Assembly (NCBI RefSeq): GCF_036840915.1
Contig: NZ_CP085725.1
Location: forward strand, 1,178,001-1,242,000
Origin: Flavobacterium hankyongi
GTDB lineage: Bacteria; Bacteroidota; Bacteroidia; Flavobacteriales; Flavobacteriaceae
DNA length: 64,000 nucleotides
Direction of reading: 5' to 3'
In this document: one piece after another, positions 18,611-28,101 of the stretch
Layout of the letters: every line of letters begins with the position of its first letter
Numbering within the stretch: position 1 is the first letter of the stretch
The notes under the pieces: model-generated
Databases searched by the model: none
What the model was told of the DNA's origin: nothing
What the model saw: the letters and a program-made list of their open reading frames with translations, nothing else
Program-made: the position numbers and the translations under genes

Positions 18611-19855
18611 TTAAATTGTTTTTGCTATTTTATCCATGATCGAATGGTCTGTACCGAATTTGCAAATTGCATCACAATTGGTTCTTAGTTCTGAAAAGAG
18701 AATGTATTTAATATTCATTTTTGAATTTTTTATAACAGGTCTATTGAGTTGCTGAATGACATCTTTTTCGCGACTGTCAGGGATTATGATATAAAATACT
18801 TCATCACCATCAGAAATACTGAAATAAAGATCTGAAAGACGCAAAATCCCAGAGTAAATACTAGTGCTTTTTTCTACTTCAAATGCTCCGATAATGTTGT
18901 CAGTTCCTTTTTCAAACCATAAAACATCTATGAGTTTGATGGTGTTCTGAGTGTCTTTGTCACAAGGTAATTCAGGGAATTTATTTATAGAGATAAAAGA
19001 AAAATTTTGTCCGTTGAAAGCTTTGCTTTTATCATTACTTGCCGGTGTAACATCGAATCCTAATGATGCCCCAATTTTCAATAGATGGTATTGCATTTCA
19101 CTATGCAGATTATCTTCTTTTTTTTCTTCGATAATTTCTTTTTGGCGTTTTACTATGTTTTTTTCGAATTTATGACGCTCTTCTTCACTCAGATAATCAT
19201 CATTTCCTATTAGCATTTTTTGAGTCCCAATTTCAAAACACAATCCTGCGATTGCACCTAAATCATTGGATAGTTCCGATTTGAATTTTGAATTTGTTTC
19301 CAGTAGTGTCTCTCTAATTTTTAAGTATTCACTCCAGCTCCCCATTTTTTTTTTATCCTTGAATAAAAAATTAAAACCATTTACAATTGCCGTGTTGAAA
19401 GGAGGAAACCACGTTGGGTGCAAAAAATACAAAATACTGGCAACGGCCGGCCCCAATCCTTTGATGCGTAATTCGTCCAGTTTAACAATTTCTTTAAGTA
19501 CCTGTTCTTCATTTTTTGCGTTAATACAATTTTCTAAGAATTGGCCAAAAGCAATTTTATTGGTTTGATTTTCATAGATATCAGGAATTCGGAGTTTTGG
19601 TTTCCAATAAAAAGGATGTGAAACCCCAACAAATACCTGTTTTTGCTCGGCAATGCAATTCAGTACAAATTCTAAGCTGCTATTTTTAAAATCGTTTGGG
19701 AATGATTTGTTTTTGATATCTTCAACAACCTGAATAATTCCGCGGCGGATAGTTCTGAATGCCTTTAACCGTTGGTCATTGTCAACAAACCAAGTATTAT
19801 AAACACTCTCTGTATCGTTTTTGTATTGCTGTATTATTTGATTAAAATTGTTCAT
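18611..19855 (-). CDS. Restriction-endonuclease-like protein (HhH plus PD-(D/E)XK-like)
   Basis: A 414-residue cytoplasmic protein. About residues 125-160 form a helix-hairpin-helix-like segment (DELRIKGLGPAVASILYF), as in DNA-binding glycosylases. The C-terminal part (about 320-350) has DVLWFEKGTDNIIGAFEVEK followed by STSIYSGILRLSDL; the Asp and the E-V-E-K fit a PD-(D/E)XK nuclease core. Predicted type II restriction enzymes use similar EVE-TSIYSG segments. No methyltransferase is adjacent; the neighbours are the AraC copper regulator (7 bp) and a Cus adaptor (14 bp), so it is either inserted or runs with the operon. A solo defence nuclease is plausible, not shown. Confidence 0.5.
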   Translation of the reverse strand: MNNFNQIIQQYKNDTESVYNTWFVDNDQRLKAFRTIRRGIIQVVEDIKNKSFPNDFKNSSLEFVLNCIAEQKQVFVGVSHPFYWKPKLRIPDIYENQTNKIAFGQFLENCINAKNEEQVLKEIVKLDELRIKGLGPAVASILYFLHPTWFPPFNTAIVNGFNFLFKDKKKMGSWSEYLKIRETLLETNSKFKSELSNDLGAIAGLCFEIGTQKMLIGNDDYLSEEERHKFEKNIVKRQKEIIEEKKEDNLHSEMQYHLLKIGASLGFDVTPASNDKSKAFNGQNFSFISINKFPELPCDKDTQNTIKLIDVLWFEKGTDNIIGAFEVEKSTSIYSGILRLSDLYFSISDGDEVFYIIIPDSREKDVIQQLNRPVIKNSKMNIKYILFSELRTNCDAICKFGTDHSIMDKIAKTI

Positions 19856-19869
19856 TCTTACTATTTAAA

Positions 19870-21117
19870 TTACATTTTCATTCCTTCCATCGGGTTACTG
19901 CCTTTGCGGAATTTATATTCGCTATTGATGGCATAGGCACCCGTTATCACTACTTTTTGACCATTGGCAATTTTTGTTTTGATTTCTATCAGTCCATTAG
20001 TTTCAATTCCTGTTTCTACCATTAGATTTTCATAAACACCCGGTTTTTTTTCTACCCAGATGTAGGATGCGTTTTCTTCTCTAATTACTGCATCGGTGGG
20101 AATGTATATTCCTTTACCGCCGGAAATCATCAATTTTGCAATGGCCTGCATTCCCGGTTTTAAAATTAGATTTTGATTTGGTATTTCAAATCGAATCAAA
20201 AGTAAACGGGTTTCCGGGTTTATTTCAGGATTGATAAATGAGATTTTAGCGCTTATTGATTTATCAGGGAAATCGACAAATGTTATTGTAGCAATTTGGC
20301 CTATTTTGAGGCTTTTGAAGTAGTTGATATTAACTTGTGTTTCAAGCCAGAGTTTATTCAAATCAGTTACTTTGATGATTGGTTCGCCTTCCATGATATA
20401 GCTTCCTTCAGCAGTACTTATTTCTGAAACTGTGCCGCTGACAGTGCTATAAAATGTGGTATATGGGGAAACATCTTTATTACTTTTAATATTCTCAATT
20501 TGAGTATTGGACAAACCATAGAATAAGAGTTTTTGTTTGGCGGCATTCATTATATTTTTTGCGTTTTTTCCAAAATTACCGGGCATTTCCAGTTGTTTAA
20601 ATGCTGTATAATAGTCTTGTTTTGCTATTGCAATATCCTCACTGTATAATTGAAAGACAGGCTGGTTTTTGGATAGGTAATCACCAGTGGATTTGAAATA
20701 TAATTTTTCAATTCTACCCATTGCTTTTGAAGAAAAGGTTTTAGATTTTTCTTGATTGAATGTTAAAACACCTGTGTAGTTTTGTTCTAAATTGTTTTGT
20801 GTTTGTCCTATAACTTGAGTTGTGATATTACCAAGTTGAATTTGTTGTTTACTTAAACTTATTTGGTTAACCTCACTATCATCCTGTTTTATGGGTGTTA
20901 ACTCCATGTGGCAAATAGGACACTTGCCGGGTTTATCTTCTTTTACTTGAGGATCCATAGAACATGTATAAAAAGTAGTTTCTTTATTTTTATCATGTTG
21001 AGAGTGGTCTTCTTTTTTATTCTCATGCTGAGAATGGTCTTCTTTTTTAGAAGAATTACAAGCTGTAAATATTAGGGAAAGCAATAAAAAGATGCCTATT
21101 TGATTTAAATTTTTCAT
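19870..21117 (-). CDS. CusB-type RND adaptor with heavy-metal-binding domain (first of two)
   Basis: A 415-residue lipoprotein (signal ending IFTACNSSK). A His-rich repeat linker, DHSQHENKKEDHSQHDKN, precedes an HMBD module (CSMDPQVKEDKPGKCPICHMEL, about residues 52-73 by its landmarks). The rest is a HlyD/CusB adaptor, including GTVSEISTAEGSYIMEGEPI and a C-terminal membrane-proximal domain ending MEGMKM. It would connect the Cus pump to its channel and pass Cu(I). It starts 2 bp after the stop of the second adaptor gene. Confidence 0.9.
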   Translation of the reverse strand: MKNLNQIGIFLLLSLIFTACNSSKKEDHSQHENKKEDHSQHDKNKETTFYTCSMDPQVKEDKPGKCPICHMELTPIKQDDSEVNQISLSKQQIQLGNITTQVIGQTQNNLEQNYTGVLTFNQEKSKTFSSKAMGRIEKLYFKSTGDYLSKNQPVFQLYSEDIAIAKQDYYTAFKQLEMPGNFGKNAKNIMNAAKQKLLFYGLSNTQIENIKSNKDVSPYTTFYSTVSGTVSEISTAEGSYIMEGEPIIKVTDLNKLWLETQVNINYFKSLKIGQIATITFVDFPDKSISAKISFINPEINPETRLLLIRFEIPNQNLILKPGMQAIAKLMISGGKGIYIPTDAVIREENASYIWVEKKPGVYENLMVETGIETNGLIEIKTKIANGQKVVITGAYAINSEYKFRKGSNPMEGMKM

Positions 21118-21119
21118 AC

Positions 21120-22367
21120 TTACTCCGTTTTAATAAAGCTTTCGCTATCGATTAAATATTGTGCATTTTTTGCAATAGTATCACTAACAGAAATACCTTT
21201 AATGATTTGAATATAACCGTTCAGTTCAAACCCTGTTTTTACCGGTGTTGCTTTAAAACCATTGTGAGATTTAACAAAAACAATTTTTTTATTACCTGTA
21301 CTTACCAATGCGTTTTTTTGTATCCAAAGACCGCTAATTGACCGTGTTTTTATAATACCTTGCAATCTCAAACCTATCGGCAATTTGAGTGTATTGTTGT
21401 TTAAATAAACCCTAATTCTATTGGTTTTGTCGGTAGCATTAAATTGTGTTTCAATAAAATTTATTTTCGCTTCTATTGATTCTTCAGCATTGAGTTCAGA
21501 AGTTATTTTAATGGCTTGATTGACTTCAATAAAACTGCTGCTTTCCTGAGTAATGTTGAATACTCCCCAAACTTTATCAGTATTTACTAATTTAAACACA
21601 ACTTCTCCTTTTTTGACATAGTTTCCTTCTTTTAACTCAAGTTTTTCAGTACTGTTATTCATACTTTGCATTGCAGAATTTGATGGAGTAACCATTGTTT
21701 CTGACCCTATGACAATTCCATTAGAAGGACTGTAAATGGCTATTTTAGGATTGGCTTTTTTTGAATTAGCTAAAGCACTTATTTGATTTTGAGTCATACC
21801 GTAAAGCAACAACTTTTGTTTTGATGCCTCAATAATTGAGCTGTTATCAATATCATTTGAAAGTAAATAAATAAAGTTTTCTTGCTCAGTTAAAAGTTCA
21901 GGGCTATATAAATCAAATAATTTTTGTCCTTTATTAATTCGTTGGTATTTAAAATTCACATATATTTTTTCAATTCGGCCACTTATTCTTGCTGCAATAT
22001 TTACCGCTGAATTTGGGTCATAAGCGACAGTGCCAGGAAGATTGATTTCACCACTTAAAGTTGAATCTATTGCTGTTATAGTTTGAAATTTACCCACTAC
22101 AAAGTTATCTGTTGGCTTGATGACATTTTCAATATTATAATCTTCAATAGCATGATTGTCAATTACTTTTTTTACTAAAGTCATTCCGCAAATAGGGCAG
22201 TTTCCAGGTTTATCTCTAATAATTTGCGGATGCATTGAACAGGTATAGACAACGTTTTGATGAGAGCTTGCGTCATGTACTTCAGGTTTTATGACATAGA
22301 AATAAATAGCAGAACCGATTATTGCTATTATACCTAGAATCAAACCATATTTTATATACTTATTCAT
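21120..22367 (-). CDS. CusB-type RND adaptor with heavy-metal-binding domain (second)
   Basis: A 415-residue protein anchored by one N-terminal hydrophobic segment (LILGIIAIIGSAIYFYVI) rather than a lipobox. The HMBD motif is CSMHPQIIRDKPGNCPICGM. An adaptor core follows: AARISGRIEKIYVNFKYQRINKG and the SPSNGIVIGSE segment, with a Met-containing loop (NSAMQSMNNSTEK). Same length and layout as its neighbour but divergent, so a duplication with specialisation is likely; RND adaptors can function as mixed hexamers. It starts 2 bp after the TolC gene's stop, consistent with one operon. Confidence 0.9.
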   Translation of the reverse strand: MNKYIKYGLILGIIAIIGSAIYFYVIKPEVHDASSHQNVVYTCSMHPQIIRDKPGNCPICGMTLVKKVIDNHAIEDYNIENVIKPTDNFVVGKFQTITAIDSTLSGEINLPGTVAYDPNSAVNIAARISGRIEKIYVNFKYQRINKGQKLFDLYSPELLTEQENFIYLLSNDIDNSSIIEASKQKLLLYGMTQNQISALANSKKANPKIAIYSPSNGIVIGSETMVTPSNSAMQSMNNSTEKLELKEGNYVKKGEVVFKLVNTDKVWGVFNITQESSSFIEVNQAIKITSELNAEESIEAKINFIETQFNATDKTNRIRVYLNNNTLKLPIGLRLQGIIKTRSISGLWIQKNALVSTGNKKIVFVKSHNGFKATPVKTGFELNGYIQIIKGISVSDTIAKNAQYLIDSESFIKTE

Positions 22368-22369
22368 AG

Positions 22370-23623
22370 TTACTTAATTTCGAGTTGTTTTTCGATTTCG
22401 ACCTGAGTGTTTAGTATGGACTGCAATTTGTCGAGAGCGTCCATTTGGGCCATGTTCAAAGCTTCCCATGCGTCTAAGACAATGAACAAATCACCAGTGT
22501 TATTTTGCCAAGCCAAAACGGCGGTATCATAATTTTTGCGCAATGAAGGGATGATGCTTTTTTCGGAGATATTGTATTGTTTATTGAGGTTAGAAAGCTC
22601 TGTATTCATGCCCGAAATCATTCCAACTGTTTCATTTAAAATCATTTGTTTTTGCCAATTGAGACTTTCATTTTTAATTTGAAAGCTACTGATATTGGCT
22701 TTGTTCATTTTTGTTGACCAAGGCATGGGGATAGTCATCATGCCCATTAGTGAGAATTGCTGTGGCTGTTGTCCAAAAGCAAACATGTGGTCATATTTAA
22801 CTCCAAATTCGGGTAGAAATTTTGATTTTTCTGCATCAATTTTCAGTTGGTTTACTTCCATGGTTCTTTTGATGGCATTTATATCACTTCTGTTTTTGGA
22901 AATTGATGAGGTGTCCAATAGTTGTGAATTGTATTCCTTTAGTTCGAATGCTTCTTCAATTTCAAACACCATATTTTTATCTCTTGACATTAGAGTGTTG
23001 AGCATAATTCTTTTTTGTGAAATATCATTCTGAAGCATTATAATCATACTTTCTAACTCATTATATTGAGATTTTGCTTTATAATAAGTGGGGAGTTTAT
23101 CCATATTGTACTGGTATCTTATTTCCATGCTTTTTATCATGTATTTTAAGAGTAGTAAGTTATCATTGGCCACTTTGACTTTTTTGTTTAGTACAAGCCA
23201 TTGATAATAATTTGTCTTGGCTATAGCATAAAGCTGATTTAAAGTGTAATTTTTGTTTTCTTTTTCAACAGATGACATTGCGTTCATATACTTGTATTCG
23301 GCATTTTGTTTTTTTGAATTGGGAATCATTTGTGAGACTCCAATCATATAACTGCCCATGCCAGGACTCATATCATCTGCTTTCCACATTTTGGTATTGT
23401 AGGGCGTCATAAAAAAACCGGTTTCTACTTGAGGTGCCATCCAGCTTTTAGCCCCTTTTGCAGCAGCATCCATACTTTGGATATCGGCATCATACATTTT
23501 TAGCTGCGGATTATCGGTTTTGATTGTGCTCAAGATATTATCCAGTGAAACAATCTGTGCATTAGCAATTGTAAAGCTTAAAATCAAAAAGCTTATAACG
23601 ATATAATATTTATTCTTTAACAT
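22370..23623 (-). CDS. TolC-type outer membrane factor of the Cus system
   Basis: A 417-residue exported protein (signal ending TIANAQ) of the TolC family, with long helical repeats and few charged loops. A Met-rich segment (PYNTKMWKADDMSPGMGSYM, residues about 73-92) is typical of copper-specific family members. It forms the outer-membrane channel for the CusA/CusB assembly. Its first 14 bp overlap the end of the CusA C-terminal ORF, indicating translational coupling. The reading frame appears intact. Confidence 0.85.
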   Translation of the reverse strand: MLKNKYYIVISFLILSFTIANAQIVSLDNILSTIKTDNPQLKMYDADIQSMDAAAKGAKSWMAPQVETGFFMTPYNTKMWKADDMSPGMGSYMIGVSQMIPNSKKQNAEYKYMNAMSSVEKENKNYTLNQLYAIAKTNYYQWLVLNKKVKVANDNLLLLKYMIKSMEIRYQYNMDKLPTYYKAKSQYNELESMIIMLQNDISQKRIMLNTLMSRDKNMVFEIEEAFELKEYNSQLLDTSSISKNRSDINAIKRTMEVNQLKIDAEKSKFLPEFGVKYDHMFAFGQQPQQFSLMGMMTIPMPWSTKMNKANISSFQIKNESLNWQKQMILNETVGMISGMNTELSNLNKQYNISEKSIIPSLRKNYDTAVLAWQNNTGDLFIVLDAWEALNMAQMDALDKLQSILNTQVEIEKQLEIK

Positions 23624-25550
23624 CTATAAGTTCTATTTTGCCTTTAGTTTTTAATTCGTGAAGTTTCACCATTTCAAAAACAATAGGAGTTACTAATAAT
23701 ACATAAATTGTAGAAGTAATTGTCCCACCAATAAGAGGAACTGTGATAGGTAACATTACATCGGCACCTGTACCTGTTGCCCAAAGTATCGGAATAAGAC
23801 CAAATAAAGAAACAGAAACCGTCATTAGTTTTGGTCGCAACCTTTTGGCTGATCCATCAATAATATATTGTCTCAATATTTCTTCGGTGATAACCTCTTT
23901 GCTATTTCCGTATTTCTCAACCATTTTGTTCATCGATTCATTTAAATAGATCGTCATTAACATAGCTGTTTCAATGGCCATTCCGAAGAGGGCAATAAAA
24001 CCAACCGCAACCGCAACAGATAAATTTATTCCGTAGAAATAGACCATAAAAACACCACCGATTAAAGCAAAAGGCACTGTTATCATTGTAATGAGGGATT
24101 CTTTCATGGAGTGGTAAGTAAAATATAAAATAAGGAAGATAATTATCACCACAATTGGTAGTATCATGCTTAGCGTTTTATTGGCTCTCAACTGATTTTC
24201 CCACTGGCCACTCCATTCAATGTAATATCCTTTTGGCATTTTAGACATCATTGAATTTAATTTTTTCTGAGCTTCTTTCACAGTACTACCTAAATCTCGA
24301 TCACGTACATTAAACAGCACACTTCCCCGAAGCATGGCATTTTCGCTATTTATCATAGGCGGCCCATCGCTTATTTTTACCTCTGCAATGGTTTCTAAAG
24401 GAATTGGGCCATATTGCATCGTTTGGACTTGCAATTTTTTCAGTGCATCAATACTGTTTCTATATTCTTGTGCATATCTTGCATTTACAGAGAAGCGTTG
24501 TCGTCCTTCAATTGTAGTTGTCAGTTTCATTCCTCCGATAGCTGCTTCAACAACTGCATTAATATCGTCAATTGAAAGGCCGTATCTGCCCAAAAGCTCC
24601 CTCTTTGGCTCAATGTCAATGTACCTTCCACCAGTTATTGGCTCCGCATACAAATCTTTTACACCCGAAGTACCTTCGAGTGCTTTTTTGATTTTTTGAG
24701 ATAGTGCATTAATGGTATCTAAACTTTCTCCATAAACTTTAATTCCAACATCTGTTCGAATACCAGTAGATAGCATGTTTATTCTATTAATGATAGGCTG
24801 TGTAAAGCCGTTGGTTACTCCCGGAATTTGGAGTTTATTATTTATTTCGGTTATAATATCATTCTTTGTTTTTCCTTCTCTCCATTCACTTTGAGGTTTT
24901 AATAAAATGATGGTTTCAATCATGCTAATAGGGCTATTATCTGTAGCAGTATTGGCTCTACCAGCTTTTCCCAATACATGGTCTACTTCGGGAATTGATT
25001 TTATCAATTTGTCTTGAACCTGCAATATTCTTTTTACTTCCGAGTTTGAAACATCGGGCAAGGTAACCGGCATGAAAAGTACTGAACCTTCATCCAATGG
25101 TGGCATAAACTCGGAACCTAAACGAGTAAACATGACTAAACCGATTAGTAAAGCTACTACATTAATTCCTAAAACCGTTTTCCTCCATTTCAAACAAAAA
25201 ACCAAAATAGGAGTGTATACACTTTCCAGTTTTTTATTGATTGGGTTTTTATTCTCAGGACGAAGTTTACCTTTTAATAAAAAGCTTATAAGCACCGGTG
25301 TGAGTGTAATGGCTAAAAAAGCATCAACGATTAGAATGAATGATTTTGTCCAAGCCAAGGGACTAAATAATTTTCCTTCCATACCTGTGAGTAAAAAAAC
25401 CGGTAGAAAAGACGCAATTACGATCAGTGTTGAGTAAAAAACACCCGGTCCTACTAACTTTGATGATTTTTCAATTAGTTGAAGTTTTTCATCAGAGGAT
25501 AAAGGGTCGTGTTCCTTTTTAAATAAATTTTTAATTTTTTCTATCATCAT
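23610..25550 (-). CDS. cusA: CusA-type RND pump, C-terminal part (split gene)
   Basis: A 646-residue ORF that is the second part of a CusA-type Cu(I)/Ag(I) pump: VGPGVFYSTLIVIASFLPVF, the second half of the porter domain, and C-terminal helices 7-12 (GFIALFGMAIETAMLMTIYLN). It starts with ATGATG in the same frame as the preceding ORF, after a TAA and two sense codons, so one stop codon separates the two parts. The break lies in the cytoplasmic loop after helix 4. Possible readings: a functional two-chain pump, a nonsense mutation, or a sequencing error. Confidence 0.85.
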   Translation of the reverse strand: MMIEKIKNLFKKEHDPLSSDEKLQLIEKSSKLVGPGVFYSTLIVIASFLPVFLLTGMEGKLFSPLAWTKSFILIVDAFLAITLTPVLISFLLKGKLRPENKNPINKKLESVYTPILVFCLKWRKTVLGINVVALLIGLVMFTRLGSEFMPPLDEGSVLFMPVTLPDVSNSEVKRILQVQDKLIKSIPEVDHVLGKAGRANTATDNSPISMIETIILLKPQSEWREGKTKNDIITEINNKLQIPGVTNGFTQPIINRINMLSTGIRTDVGIKVYGESLDTINALSQKIKKALEGTSGVKDLYAEPITGGRYIDIEPKRELLGRYGLSIDDINAVVEAAIGGMKLTTTIEGRQRFSVNARYAQEYRNSIDALKKLQVQTMQYGPIPLETIAEVKISDGPPMINSENAMLRGSVLFNVRDRDLGSTVKEAQKKLNSMMSKMPKGYYIEWSGQWENQLRANKTLSMILPIVVIIIFLILYFTYHSMKESLITMITVPFALIGGVFMVYFYGINLSVAVAVGFIALFGMAIETAMLMTIYLNESMNKMVEKYGNSKEVITEEILRQYIIDGSAKRLRPKLMTVSVSLFGLIPILWATGTGADVMLPITVPLIGGTITSTIYVLLVTPIVFEMVKLHELKTKGKIELIDVKE

Positions 25551-25556
25551 ACCAAT

Positions 25557-26837
25557 TTACTTGTTATCAATCATTTCTTCTTGTTTCTCTGAGATTGTCC
25601 TGTAGGCGTTTTCAACCATTACAATTCCATCATCCACAACAACTCCAATAGCGAGTGCAATACCGGTTAATGACATAATATTAGATGAAATACCAAATGC
25701 TTCAAGCAATATGAAGCCAATTGCTACGGATATAGGAAGTTGAATTAAGATTATAAGGGCGCTTCTCCAATGGAACAGAAAAATTAAGATAACGAGTGAA
25801 ACTGCTATCATTTCTTCTATAAGTGTTCCCTTGACAGATTCAATAGCTTTTTCGATTAACTCGCTTCTGTCATAGGAAGTTTTAAATTTCACTCCTTCGG
25901 GCAATCCTTTTTCAACTTCTTTCATCTTTGCTTTAACCGCTTTGATGACTTTATCAGCATTTTCGCCGTAACGCATTACCACTATACCGCCTACGACTTC
26001 CCCAGTTCCGTTTTGGTCAAAAATTCCAAGGCGTAAATCTCCACCCATTTGTACTGAACCTATGTCTTTTACCTTCACAGGGATAGAATTGTAATTTTTA
26101 ATCGAAATATCCTCGACATCTTTACTGTTCTTTATGTAGCCTAAACCTCTAATGATATAAGACATATTACTCATTTCAAACTTTCGGCCGCCTACATCAT
26201 TGTTATTAGCCTTAACAGCATTCATTACTTCCATCATACTGACATTATAATACTGCATTTTTAGTGGATCTAAAACCAATTGATATTGCTTTTCAAAACC
26301 TCCGAATGAAGCAACTTCTGCTACACCGGGAACAGTTTGCAGTGCAAATTTCACATACCAATCCTGTAAGGCACGTTGTTCCCCAAGATCCATTCCGTTA
26401 GCTTCCAAATGATACCAAAAAATATGGCCAACACCTGTACCATCTGGTCCTAAGGTTGGAACAACATTTTGTGGAAGTAAACGTTGGGCATAATTTAATC
26501 GTTCCAACACACGGGTTCTTGCCCAGTAGGTATCTACATTGTCTTCAAAAATGATATAGACAAAACTCATCCCAAACATGGAGGCTCCCCGTATATTTTT
26601 AACTTTTGGTATCCCTTGAAGATTAGAAACCAAAGGATAAGTTACTTGTGCCTCAATAACCTGTGGGCTTCTACCCATCCACTCGGTAAATACAATAACC
26701 TGATTTTCTGATAAATCAGGGATAGCATCTATAGGATTTTGTTTCACGCTATAGATTCCCCACACAAATAAACAAGCCGAAACCAGTAGCACAATTGCTC
26801 TGTTTTTTAGTGAGAATGTTATTAGTTTTTCTACCAT
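25557..26837 (-). CDS. cusA: CusA-type RND pump, N-terminal part (split gene)
   Basis: A 426-residue ORF with the N-terminal helix (LKNRAIVLLVSACLFVWGIY), first porter half (EWMGRSPQVIEAQVTYPL, VDTYWARTRVLERL) and helices 2-4 with the proton-relay motif ALAIGVVVDDGIVMVENA. It stops soon after, at ...EEMIDNK, where intact pumps continue through a cytoplasmic loop. The next ORF continues in the same frame 6 nt later. Together they give about 1075 codons, the normal length of a CusA. It starts 6 bp after the haem-protein gene. Confidence 0.85.
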   Translation of the reverse strand: MVEKLITFSLKNRAIVLLVSACLFVWGIYSVKQNPIDAIPDLSENQVIVFTEWMGRSPQVIEAQVTYPLVSNLQGIPKVKNIRGASMFGMSFVYIIFEDNVDTYWARTRVLERLNYAQRLLPQNVVPTLGPDGTGVGHIFWYHLEANGMDLGEQRALQDWYVKFALQTVPGVAEVASFGGFEKQYQLVLDPLKMQYYNVSMMEVMNAVKANNNDVGGRKFEMSNMSYIIRGLGYIKNSKDVEDISIKNYNSIPVKVKDIGSVQMGGDLRLGIFDQNGTGEVVGGIVVMRYGENADKVIKAVKAKMKEVEKGLPEGVKFKTSYDRSELIEKAIESVKGTLIEEMIAVSLVILIFLFHWRSALIILIQLPISVAIGFILLEAFGISSNIMSLTGIALAIGVVVDDGIVMVENAYRTISEKQEEMIDNK

Positions 26838-26843
26838 ATTTCC

Positions 26844-27314
26844 TTATTTTTCAGATAAACTGTTTTGTTTTATTGAATTAATCCAGGTTATTAATTCCTG
26901 TTTTTGGACTTCATTAATTATTGCATCGCGATGTAATAGGGTATATGAAGTTAATGGCATTTCATCCGATTTAATTTGTTTACCGATGGCTTCTAGTTTA
27001 CTTTGCTGCTTTCGATTTGAATAACTGCCAAACTCATTAAAGTTTAACTCTTTTTTCCCATCTGTTATATGTTTTTCTACAAACATTCGAACAGGCTGAA
27101 GGTAATCATACCACAAATAGTCAGTGTTATTGCTGTGACAATCGTAACAAGATGTCTTTATAAGTTTTGAAATATTACTTGGTGCATTGGTTGTAATAAT
27201 AAAATCATTTGTATAATCCTGGTCGGGATTTTGATTCAGGGCAGGTTGATAAAATTGTATTGCAACCACTACCAAAAAAAGTAAAATACCTACTTTCTTT
27301 AAACTATTTTTCAT
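26844..27314 (-). CDS. Exported mono-haem protein (haem-binding domain)
   Basis: A 156-residue protein with an N-terminal anchor or signal (KVGILLFLVVVAIQFYQP) and one CXXCH c-type haem motif in SCYDCHSNNTDYLWYDYLQP (about residues 55-74). The later segment MPLTSYTLLHRDAII matches the family of small haem-binding proteins (PF14376). It could pass electrons in the periplasm near the copper proteins. It sits 1 bp after the DUF3347 gene and just before cusA, in one operon. Confidence 0.85.
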   Translation of the reverse strand: MKNSLKKVGILLFLVVVAIQFYQPALNQNPDQDYTNDFIITTNAPSNISKLIKTSCYDCHSNNTDYLWYDYLQPVRMFVEKHITDGKKELNFNEFGSYSNRKQQSKLEAIGKQIKSDEMPLTSYTLLHRDAIINEVQKQELITWINSIKQNSLSEK

Positions 27315-27315
27315 T

Positions 27316-28065
27316 TTATAACGTCTTTTTCAAACTGCCACAAGTAAGCATCTTAGAGCCATAATATGGATTTTTGATTTCTTTGGATTCGCTGATCCAA
27401 ATAGCGCCTTTACCGTCGTCATACATTGGACAATGGTCCTGATATAATTTTTTATTTGAACCCAAAAGTTTTATTAAATCATTGATGTCCTTACTTAGTA
27501 TGGCAAAATGTTCTCTTTGATGGTCAATTTTACCTGCATTGTCGCCAATATGCTCTGCGTGTTCTTTAGCATCATCAGCAATGTCTAAGTACTCTTTTTT
27601 CTGACTCGCGGTTAAACTAGTTGTATTAATAGAATTAAACGTTTTATACAAAGTTTTACCTGCTTTAGCTGCACCATTAGCATCATCTTTAGTTAGAGCG
27701 TTCTTGATTTTTAAATAATCATCAATGATCCCATTAGTAGAAAACGGAGTGGAAGAAGTTTGTGTAGTTTCTACCACTTTTGGTTCGACTGTTGAATTAT
27801 CATTATGATCATGAGTACCATCGCTATGGTCATGAGATGGTTCTTTTTGTACAACTGGTTCTGTTAATTCCATACCACATTTGGAGCATTTTTCTCCTTT
27901 TTTTCCTGTTACTTCAGGGTGCATTGGACAAGCGAAAAGTTGGTCTTTTTGAGTATCGCTCATATTGTTTTCGGTAGATGTGTTTTCACCCCCCTCTGAC
28001 TTTGTTGTTTTGTTACAAGAGATTAATGTTGTAACTAATGCTATTAAAATTACTACTTTTTTCAT
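27316..28065 (-). CDS. Exported HMBD-DUF3347 metal-binding protein
   Basis: A 249-residue lipoprotein (signal ending LISCNKT). An HMBD module, CPMHPEVTGKKGEKCSKCGM (about residues 44-63), is followed by a His-rich linker (HDHSDGTHDHND) and a C-terminal DUF3347 helical domain with EHAEHIGDN-type His/Glu residues and the ending CPMYDDGKGAIWISESKE...YYGSKMLTCG. DUF3347 proteins are common in Bacteroidota copper loci and are probably periplasmic copper chaperones. A second DUF3347 domain occurs at 32202-33074. Confidence 0.85.
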   Translation of the reverse strand: MKKVVILIALVTTLISCNKTTKSEGGENTSTENNMSDTQKDQLFACPMHPEVTGKKGEKCSKCGMELTEPVVQKEPSHDHSDGTHDHNDNSTVEPKVVETTQTSSTPFSTNGIIDDYLKIKNALTKDDANGAAKAGKTLYKTFNSINTTSLTASQKKEYLDIADDAKEHAEHIGDNAGKIDHQREHFAILSKDINDLIKLLGSNKKLYQDHCPMYDDGKGAIWISESKEIKNPYYGSKMLTCGSLKKTL

Positions 28066-28101
28066 TTTTTTTAAAATTTTGAAGTTATTATTAAATAATT
28101 T

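Noticed and set aside
18611-19855. DNA glycosylase call from the HhH-like segment
   Set aside because: The catalytic Asp pattern after the hairpin is not clear, and the C-terminal EVEK core points to a nuclease instead.
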